Shown here: positions 58,495-64,000 of the stretch, piece by piece
Numbering within the stretch: the stretch's first letter is position 1
How the letters are laid out: each line of letters begins with the position of its first letter
NCBI RefSeq assembly: GCF_000938305.1
Contig: NZ_JYMT01000043.1
Span: 330,749-394,748 of the forward strand
Source: Bradyrhizobium sp. LTSP885
Lineage (GTDB): Bacteria; Pseudomonadota; Alphaproteobacteria; Rhizobiales; Xanthobacteraceae
DNA length: 64,000 nucleotides
Reading direction: 5' to 3'
Made by a program: the position numbers and the translations under genes
Notes under the pieces: generated by a model
The model's input: only the letters and a program-made list of their open reading frames with translations
Databases searched by the model: none
What the model was told of the DNA's origin: nothing

Positions 58495-59460
58495 TCAATA
58501 CCCCCGCTTACGATCCACCACATTCTCCAGCTCACCGCCGGCCTCGAACCGCGCGATCTGCTGCGCGACATATTTCGAGATCTCGTCGGCGTCGGTGTCG
58601 GCGGCGTTATGCGGCGTCAGCACCACTTTCGGATGGCTCCAGAACGGGCTGCTCGCGGGCAGCGGCTCGGTCTCGTAGACGTCGAGCGAGGCGGCGCCCA
58701 GCGTGCCGTCGTCGAGCGCTTGCAGGATGTCGGATTCGTTCTGCAGGCCGCCGCGGCCGGCATTGATGATCACGGGCGCGCCGAGCGGACTATCGCGGTT
58801 CAGTTTCGCGAACAGATCGCGGTTGAGGACATGCCGTGTGTCCGGCGTCAGCGGCAGCAGGCAGACCAGGATGTTGGTCTGGCGCAGGAACGCATCGAGC
58901 CCGTCGGCGCCGTGAAAGCAGGCAATGCCGTCGATCTGCTTCTCACTGCGACTCCAGCCGATCACGCGGAAGCCGAGCGCGCGCAGCGCACGCGCCGAGG
59001 CGGCGCCTAACGTGCCGAGCCCCATGATGCCGACGGTGAGCGCGCCCGCGGCCCATTGATATTTCGGCGCCCAGCGCTTCTCCCGTTGCGACTCCCGCAG
59101 GTAAAGCTCCTGCCGGTGATGCATCAGCACATGCAGCACGACATATTCGGTCATGCGGTCGGTGAGGTCGTCAACCGCGACCCGCACCAGCGGCACGTCG
59201 GGCAGCGAGCGGTCGGCCATCAGCGCGTCGACGCCGGCGCCGAGATTGAAGATGACGCGCAGATTGCCGAACGTGGCGAGCTCGCCGGGCTTCGGCTTCC
59301 AGACCGCAGCGTAGTGCACGTCGGCCGGATCGAGCGCCGGGTCGGGCAGCAGCACCACGCGCCTGTTACCGCAGACCCCGTCGAACCGTGCCTTCCAGCG
59401 CGACGGCGACCAGTTTTCCGCGCCGCCGTTGATCAGCAGCGCGAGCACGCCCTTACCCAT
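58495..59460 (-). CDS. D-isomer 2-hydroxyacid dehydrogenase (GhrA-like)
   Basis: 321 aa. The NAD(P) loop VGIMGLGTLGAASARAL is near residue 142. Catalytic residues: Arg in INAGRGG, Glu in DVYETEPLP, and His in LTPHNAADTD. Text and length match glyoxylate/hydroxypyruvate reductase A. It reduces glyoxylate or hydroxypyruvate with NADPH. GGAGG lies 8 nt before the ATG at 59460. Confidence 0.9.
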   Translation of the reverse strand: MGKGVLALLINGGAENWSPSRWKARFDGVCGNRRVVLLPDPALDPADVHYAAVWKPKPGELATFGNLRVIFNLGAGVDALMADRSLPDVPLVRVAVDDLTDRMTEYVVLHVLMHHRQELYLRESQREKRWAPKYQWAAGALTVGIMGLGTLGAASARALRALGFRVIGWSRSEKQIDGIACFHGADGLDAFLRQTNILVCLLPLTPDTRHVLNRDLFAKLNRDSPLGAPVIINAGRGGLQNESDILQALDDGTLGAASLDVYETEPLPASSPFWSHPKVVLTPHNAADTDADEISKYVAQQIARFEAGGELENVVDRKRGY

Positions 59461-59485
59461 CCAAATACCTCCGACCTCTTGTTTG

Positions 59486-59532
59486 AGCATGATCTTTTCG
59501 GAAAACCGCTGCCCACTTTTCCGGATCATGCT
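59486..59532. repeat. Short palindromic element AGCATGATC...GATCATGCT
   Basis: Perfect 9-bp ends with inner TTTTCGGAAAA and ACTTTTCCGGATC. It sits in the promoter region between divergent genes. Confidence 0.7.
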
Positions 59533-59605
59533 TTAGCGTGATCTAGATCACGGAACGACACGATCCGCACCCCTAGTCTCCTGCCATCAACAGGGGAGAA
59601 CTTCC

Positions 59606-59926
59606 ATGCGCAAACTGTTCCTGATTTCCGCTTTCGTCCTCGTTTCCGCCGCCGCCCAGGCCGGCCAGAACCGCGGCCTCGTGCTGGCCGCCAACGACGC
59701 GCCCGCCCCGGTCCAGGCGGTCGAGACCGCCAAGCCGGCCGATCCAGCGCCGCAAGTCCAAACCCAAGCCCGGCCGGCTCCGGTCGAGGCCCAGCCTGCC
59801 CAAGCGCAGGCCGACGAGCCAAAGCACCAGGCCTCCAAGCCGGTGAAGAAGGCTCACGCCCGTCACTATGAGGGCGACGAAGCCAAGGCGCGCCGCATCG
59901 CCGCCCGTTATGGCGTCTACTGGTAA
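59606..59926 (+). CDS. Small secreted Ala/Pro/Gln-rich protein
   Basis: 106 aa. A signal peptide (first 19 residues, ending AQA) is followed by a disordered Ala/Pro/Gln/Val stretch and a basic C-terminal segment (KKAHARHYEGDEAKARRIAARYGVYW). The last 25 residues look more constrained and may be the functional part. The ATG follows GGGGAGAACTTCC. No known family. Confidence 0.8.
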   Translation: MRKLFLISAFVLVSAAAQAGQNRGLVLAANDAPAPVQAVETAKPADPAPQVQTQARPAPVEAQPAQAQADEPKHQASKPVKKAHARHYEGDEAKARRIAARYGVYW

Positions 59927-60101
59927 TCGCAACGTTCCGATCGTCGCGGTGATGGCCTGACGCGGCCAGCCACCGCGACCTCGGCGTCCGGCGCGAATTC
60001 ACTGCGCTTCCGGCTTCGAAACCGGCCGAAATTTCTTTCGCTCCCCCTGTCGGCAGCGGGCATAATCGTTCGTTCCTGAGATGAACGGAGATGCCCTTTC
60101 G

Positions 60102-60470
60102 ATGCTGTACGCCATCCTCTGCTATCATGACGAAGATCTGGTCGGTTCCTGGAGCAAGGAACACGACGCCGACGTCATGCAGAAACTGACCGTCGTGCAG
60201 GACAAACTCGCCAAGCAGGGCCGGCTCGGTCCGGTGGCGCGGCTGTTGCCGACCACGTCCGCGACGACGCTGCGTAAGGAGGACCCGCCGCTGGTGCTGG
60301 ACGGTCCGTTCGCCGAGACCAAGGAACAACTGCTCGGCTTCTACGTGATCGAGGCCAAGAACCTCGACGAGGTGCTCGATTTCGCGCGCGAGCTGGGCGA
60401 GGCCAATCCCGGCGGCACCTATGAGATCCGCCCGGTCGGCTACTTCACTGCCGGGAGTGTCAAGCCGTGA
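60102..60470 (+). CDS. YCII/DGPF-domain protein (ECF42 partner)
   Basis: 122 aa. LDGPFAETKEQLLGFYVIEAKNLDEVL carries the DGPF motif that names this group of YCII-fold proteins. They are encoded next to ECF42 sigma factors and are thought to take part in the same response. Its stop overlaps the sigma gene's GTG start. The start at 60081 is an alternative. Confidence 0.92.
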   Translation: MLYAILCYHDEDLVGSWSKEHDADVMQKLTVVQDKLAKQGRLGPVARLLPTTSATTLRKEDPPLVLDGPFAETKEQLLGFYVIEAKNLDEVLDFARELGEANPGGTYEIRPVGYFTAGSVKP

Positions 60471-61738
60471 CCGATACCGCCTGGATCGATGCCGCGCTGA
60501 CGTCGGCGCGTCCCCAGGCGGTCGGTGCGCTGCTGCGCTATTTCCGCAATCTCGATACCGCCGAGGAGGCGTTCCAGAACGCCTGCCTGCGGGCGCTGAA
60601 GAACTGGCCGCAGAACGGCCCGCCGCGCGATCCCGCGGCGTGGCTGATCATGGTTGGTCGCAACGTCGCGATCGACGATATCAGGCGCAGCAAGAAGCAG
60701 GAGCCGCTGCCCGAGGACGATCAGGCGATCTCCGACCTCGGCGACGCCGAGGACGAGATCGCCGAGCGGCTCGACGGCTCGCATTACCGCGACGACATCC
60801 TGCGGCTGCTGTTCATCTGCTGCCACAAGGACCTGCCGGCAACGCAGCAGATCGCGCTTGCCCTGCGCATCGTCTCCGGCCTCACCGTGAAGCAGATCGC
60901 GCGCGCCTTTCTGGTCTCGGAGGCCGCGATGGAGCAGCGCATCACGCGGGCGAAAGCGCGCGTCGCCGGTGCACAAGTGCCGTTCGAGACCCCGGGCGCG
61001 GTCGAGCGCAGCGAGCGGCTCGCCTCGGTCGCTGCGATGATCTACCTGATCTTCAACGAGGGCTATTCGGCGAGCGGCGACACCGCGGAGATCCGCTCGC
61101 CGCTGTGCGAGGAGGCGATCCGTCTCGCTCGGCTGCTGCTCCGGCTGTTCCAGAGCGAGGCCGAGATCATGGGGCTGACGGCGCTGTTGTTGCTGCAGCA
61201 TGCCCGCGCCGCCGCGCGTTTCGACGCGGAGGGCGAGGTGATCCTGCTCGACGACCAGGACCGCAGCCTGTGGAATCAGAAGCTGATCGCCGAGGGGCTG
61301 GCGCTGATCGACAAGGCGATGCGCCACCGCCGGAGTGGGCCTTATCAAATCCAGGCGGCGATCGCAGCATTGCACGCCCGCGCGGAGAAGCCCGAGGATA
61401 CCGACTGGACGCAGATCGACCTGCTCTATGGCGCGCTCGAACTCATGCAGCCGTCGCCGGTGGTGACGCTGAACCGCGCAGTCGCGGTCTCCAAGGTGAG
61501 GGGGGCCGAGGCGGCGCTCGACATGATCGACCCCTTGGCACCACGGCTCTCCAACTATTTTCACTATTTCGGCGTGCGCGGTGCTTTCCTGATGCAGCTC
61601 GGCCGCAACGACGAGGCCCACGTCGCTTTCGACCGCGCCATCGCGCTGGCCAACACCACCGCCGAAGCCTCCCACATCCGCATGCATATCGACCGCCTGA
61701 TACGCGACAGCAAGCCAGGGCAGGCGAAGGCGAAGTAG
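60467..61738 (+). CDS. ECF42-type RNA polymerase sigma factor
   Basis: 423 aa, longer than a normal ECF sigma. Region 2 (about 15-85) includes RYFRNLDTAEEAFQNACLRALKNW and PAAWLIMVGRNVAIDDIRR. Region 4 (about 110-165) includes LALRIVSGLTVKQIARAFLVSEAAMEQR. The long C-terminal extension (about 190-420) has the DUF6596 and TPR-like text typical of ECF42. In this group the extension, not an anti-sigma factor, is thought to control activity. GTG start in the YCII gene's stop (GTGA). Confidence 0.93.
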   Translation: MTDTAWIDAALTSARPQAVGALLRYFRNLDTAEEAFQNACLRALKNWPQNGPPRDPAAWLIMVGRNVAIDDIRRSKKQEPLPEDDQAISDLGDAEDEIAERLDGSHYRDDILRLLFICCHKDLPATQQIALALRIVSGLTVKQIARAFLVSEAAMEQRITRAKARVAGAQVPFETPGAVERSERLASVAAMIYLIFNEGYSASGDTAEIRSPLCEEAIRLARLLLRLFQSEAEIMGLTALLLLQHARAAARFDAEGEVILLDDQDRSLWNQKLIAEGLALIDKAMRHRRSGPYQIQAAIAALHARAEKPEDTDWTQIDLLYGALELMQPSPVVTLNRAVAVSKVRGAEAALDMIDPLAPRLSNYFHYFGVRGAFLMQLGRNDEAHVAFDRAIALANTTAEASHIRMHIDRLIRDSKPGQAKAK

Positions 61739-61755
61739 CTTTCAGCTCTCTCAAT

Positions 61756-61844
61756 CGTCATGCCCGGCCTTGTGCCGGGCATCCACGTCTTTGGATGGCG
61801 CGAAAAGGAAGGCGTGGATGGCCGGGACAAGCCCGGCCATGACG
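61756..61844. repeat. Palindromic intergenic repeat, class 5 (CGTCATGCCCGGC...)
   Basis: Inverted ends CGTCATGCCCGGC / GCCCGGCCATGACG and inner GGGCATCCACG / CGTGGATGGCC. Confidence 0.8.
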
Positions 61845-61934
61845 AACTCTGAAAAATCTTCACACCCCCTGTCGGCCCCGTACTCGCCCGTTCGTCATAA
61901 TGACAGAGCATCACCAAGCCTCGCGGAGCCTGTC

Positions 61935-62345
61935 ATGCCGACCATCGCCGAGACCGAAGTCTCAAAGCCAGCGCGCATCATCGGCCGCATCCTGAGCGGC
62001 CTTGTCATCGTCTTCCTGCTGTTTGATGGTGCGATCAAGCTGGTGCCGTGGCCAGTCGTCACCGAGACGTTGGACAGAATGGGTTACGGCTCGAGCGAGA
62101 CGCTCGCGCGCAGCCTCGGCCTCATCACCATCGTCTGCACGCTGCTCTATTCGGTGCCGCCGACTTCGATCCTCGGGGCGATCCTGCTCACCGGCTATCT
62201 CGGCGGTGCGATCGCCTCGCATGTTCGGATCGGCAGCCCGCTGTTCACGCATACGCTGTTCGGGGTCTATCTCGGCCTGATGGTGTGGGGCGGGCTGTAT
62301 CTGCGCGACGGTAATCTGCGCACGCTGATTCCGTTTCGCCGCTAA
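61935..62345 (+). CDS. DoxX-like membrane protein
   Basis: 136 aa with four hydrophobic helices (about 13-33, 55-75, 80-100, 105-125). RIIGRILSGLVIVFLLFDGAIKLV and SILGAILLTGYLGGAIASHVRIG are typical of the DoxX-like group (PF13564). These small membrane proteins have poorly defined redox-linked roles. The ATG follows GCGGAGCC. It is the first of three same-strand genes with SRPBCC and VOC downstream of the ECF42 pair. Confidence 0.88.
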   Translation: MPTIAETEVSKPARIIGRILSGLVIVFLLFDGAIKLVPWPVVTETLDRMGYGSSETLARSLGLITIVCTLLYSVPPTSILGAILLTGYLGGAIASHVRIGSPLFTHTLFGVYLGLMVWGGLYLRDGNLRTLIPFRR

Positions 62346-62378
62346 CCTATTCCTGAATCTGTTGTCACGGAGACTATC

Positions 62379-62915
62379 ATGTTCGAGACCATTGCCATCA
62401 TCGCCGTCATCCTGGCGATCGCGATTGCGGTCGTCCTCATCCTGGCGGCGACCAAGCCTGATAAGCTTCGGGTCGTGCGTGCGATCAGCATCAAGGCGCC
62501 GGCGGAGCGGATATTCCCACTGATCAACGACTTCCACCAATGGGTCGCATGGTCGCCCTACGAGACCAGGGATCCCGCGATGAAGCGCACCTATGGCGGC
62601 GCGGAACGCGGCCAGGGCGCGGTCTATGCGTGGGACGGCAACAAGAATGTCGGCTCCGGCCGCATGGAGATCCTCGATGCGTCGGTGCCGTCGAAGATCG
62701 TCATCAAGCTCGATTTCTTCAAGCCGTTCGAGGGCCACAACACCGCCGAGTTCACAATGCTGCCGCAGGGCGATGCCACCAGCGTCACATGGACGATGTA
62801 CGGTCCGGCCGTCTTCATGTCGAAGCTCATGCAGGTGTTCATCAGCCTGGATCACATGATCGGCAAGGATTTCGAAGCCGGTCTCGCCAACCTGAAGAAG
62901 CTCACGGAAAAGTAG
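62379..62915 (+). CDS. Membrane-anchored SRPBCC-family protein
   Basis: 178 aa. An N-terminal membrane helix (about 3-24) is followed by the START-like fold with ISIKAPAERIFPLINDFHQWVAWSPYE, characteristic of polyketide-cyclase/SRPBCC proteins. The anchored form suggests that it handles a hydrophobic ligand at the inner membrane. It starts 33 bp after the DoxX stop and is probably cotranscribed. Confidence 0.88.
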   Translation: MFETIAIIAVILAIAIAVVLILAATKPDKLRVVRAISIKAPAERIFPLINDFHQWVAWSPYETRDPAMKRTYGGAERGQGAVYAWDGNKNVGSGRMEILDASVPSKIVIKLDFFKPFEGHNTAEFTMLPQGDATSVTWTMYGPAVFMSKLMQVFISLDHMIGKDFEAGLANLKKLTEK

Positions 62916-62952
62916 CCGTTACGTTCCTCGTCAGTCCCCCAAGGAGCAAGCC

Positions 62953-63363
62953 ATGCAGGTCAATCCCTATCTGTACTTCGACGGCAATTGCGAAGCCGCG
63001 CTGAAATTCTATCAGAAGGTGCTCGGCGCGAAGATCGAGGCCTCGTTCCCGTTCGGCGAAGGACCGCCGGAGATGCCGATGCCGCCGGAGTGGAAGGACA
63101 AGATCATGCACGCCAAGATCACGATCGATGGCGAGGTCATCATGGCGTCCGACGCCCCGCCCGGTCATTTCCAGAAGCCGCAGGGCTTTTCGGTCTCGCT
63201 GCAGGTCGAGGATCCCACTGAGGCCGAGGGTAGGTTCAAGGCGCTGGCCGACGGCGGCAGCATCACCATGCCGTTCGGCCAGACCTTCTTCTCCAAGGGC
63301 TTCGGCATGTGCGTCGATCAGTTCGGCATCCCCTGGATGGTGAACTGCCCGCAGGAGATGTAG
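62953..63363 (+). CDS. VOC/PhnB-like protein
   Basis: 136 aa. QVNPYLYFDGNCEAALKFYQKVLGAKI and FGMCVDQFGIPWMVNC are standard for PhnB-type VOC proteins, often expressed in ECF-linked regulons. CAAGGAGCAAGCC precedes the ATG. Third of the DoxX-SRPBCC-VOC series. Substrate unknown. Confidence 0.9.
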   Translation: MQVNPYLYFDGNCEAALKFYQKVLGAKIEASFPFGEGPPEMPMPPEWKDKIMHAKITIDGEVIMASDAPPGHFQKPQGFSVSLQVEDPTEAEGRFKALADGGSITMPFGQTFFSKGFGMCVDQFGIPWMVNCPQEM

Positions 63364-63383
63364 CGAGGGCATCCCCTGTTGGT

Positions 63384-63488
63384 CCGTCATCCTGAGGTGG
63401 CCGCTTCTTCAGCGGCCCTCGAACGATCGACGGCCCCACTCGGGCCGTGCATCCTTCGAGACGCGCTTCGCGCTCCTCAGGATGACGG
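63384..63488. repeat. Palindromic intergenic repeat, class 2
   Basis: Ends CCGTCATCCTGAGG / CCTCAGGATGACGG, with GCATCCTTCGAGACGCGC inside. Second copy of 3199-3300. Confidence 0.85.
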
Positions 63489-63508
63489 TATTGACCGGCG
63501 CGAGCGCT

Positions 63509-63931
63509 CTACCTGCACCGCGGATAGATCCCCGCGAGTTCGCGGCCGCGCAGCAGCAGCAGGCGCGACGTCAATCCGCCGCGGCGGATGATCCAGCCGC
63601 GCACCGGGGCCGGGTAGGCCTCCAGCACCGCCTCGGATGCTTCGGGCTCCGCATATAGACGCCCGCGCCGGTCGATCGAGCGCGCGGCGTGGAAGCCGAG
63701 CACCGCGCGTCGGGTCACGCAGATGCGGTCGTTCGGCACCATCGAGAGCACCAGCGTACAGGCCGACAGGCACGGGCCGTCGATCACCACGCGTTCGCCT
63801 GATGCGCGCACCTTGTCGAACAATTCGATGAACGGGCCGACCTGGCCGCCGGGGCTGGCGAGGATGCGTATCTCGGCCTGGGCGCAGGAAATTGTTGCGC
63901 AGAAAGCTGCCGCCGCGACAATCATCTTCAT
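63509..63931 (-). CDS. Secreted ClpP-like-fold protein
   Basis: 140 aa from the ATG at 63931. A signal peptide of about 19 residues ends AQA. The mature protein has ASPGGQVGPFIELFDKVRASGERVVIDGPCLSACTLVL and VLGFHAA. The spacing GG ... C54-L-S56-A-C58 ... H81 matches the nucleophile and histidine region of ClpP/SppA-like serine peptidases, with Ser flanked by two Cys that may pair outside the cytoplasm. The C-terminus is short. Family otherwise unrecognised. Confidence 0.7.
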   Translation of the reverse strand: MKMIVAAAAFCATISCAQAEIRILASPGGQVGPFIELFDKVRASGERVVIDGPCLSACTLVLSMVPNDRICVTRRAVLGFHAARSIDRRGRLYAEPEASEAVLEAYPAPVRGWIIRRGGLTSRLLLLRGRELAGIYPRCR

Positions 63932-64000
63932 GAGCGCAATCCGTGTCGCCGATGCGATCAAGGTCCCGCCGCATCTGATAGCGCAGGCTTGCGCCGGATT

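Noticed and set aside
1..64000. CRISPR array, tRNA, rRNA or insertion sequence
   Set aside because: No regularly spaced direct repeats, no cloverleaf with CCA/TPsiC arm noticed, no 16S/23S segments, and no transposase motifs.

Overview
The window looks like a GC-rich alphaproteobacterial chromosome, most probably Bradyrhizobium or a close Nitrobacteraceae relative. The pointers are the gene order zapA - 6S RNA - 5-formyl-THF cyclo-ligase, the order yebC - ruvCAB - ybgC, several LysR/short-chain-dehydrogenase pairs, and many palindromic intergenic repeats of the kind common in that group. I see no rRNA, tRNA, CRISPR array, phage, transposase, or symbiosis or conjugation genes. Species-level assignment is inference.

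Region 1 (1-16.2 kb) is mixed metabolism and regulation. It holds a cut-off AbrB-family membrane protein, two small secreted proteins, a TetR gene with two clear operators facing two hot-dog thioesterases, lrgAB, a TauE-type exporter, a Tat-exported DsbA-like protein, an AbiEii-type toxin with its small partner, LysR with two SDRs, an acyl-CoA synthetase, and an operon pairing an HtrA-like protein that has lost its whole catalytic triad with a PHB-depolymerase-like hydrolase.

Region 2 (16-27 kb) carries a LysR/aldo-keto reductase pair and a long non-coding block with strong RNA-like stems (about 17475-17912). It also has a MotA/TolQ-like plus MotB/OmpA-like pair with embedded VOC and GNAT genes, a two-gene RND efflux system, and a RecF-like ATPase.

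Region 3 (27-40 kb) is central metabolism and cell division. On the minus strand tkt, gap, pgk, class II aldolase, class I aldolase, a degenerate ThiE-like protein, a Sel1-repeat protein and an inositol-monophosphatase-family gene follow one another. On the plus strand come a DUF4164-type coiled-coil protein, zapA, 6S RNA, formyl-THF cyclo-ligase and a YmdB-type phosphodiesterase.

Region 4 (40-48 kb) has a periplasmic molybdenum aldehyde-dehydrogenase-type complex ([2Fe-2S] subunit, Mo subunit, triheme cytochrome c), followed by two related soluble chemoreceptors with a C-terminal sensor-like domain.

Region 5 (48-64 kb) starts with yebC, ruvC, ruvA, ruvB, a Tat-exported metallophosphoesterase and ybgC. 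Where many alphaproteobacteria continue into tolQRAB-pal, this sequence instead has a run of small accessory genes: VOC and SRPBCC proteins, DUF1348, a GST/TetR pair, a reductase, an ArsR-SRPBCC operon with tandem operators, a hydroxyacid dehydrogenase, an ECF42-type sigma factor with its DGPF/YCII partner, DoxX, and a secreted ClpP-like protein. Nearly every gap between operons carries a palindromic repeat, and at least nine repeat types are visible.
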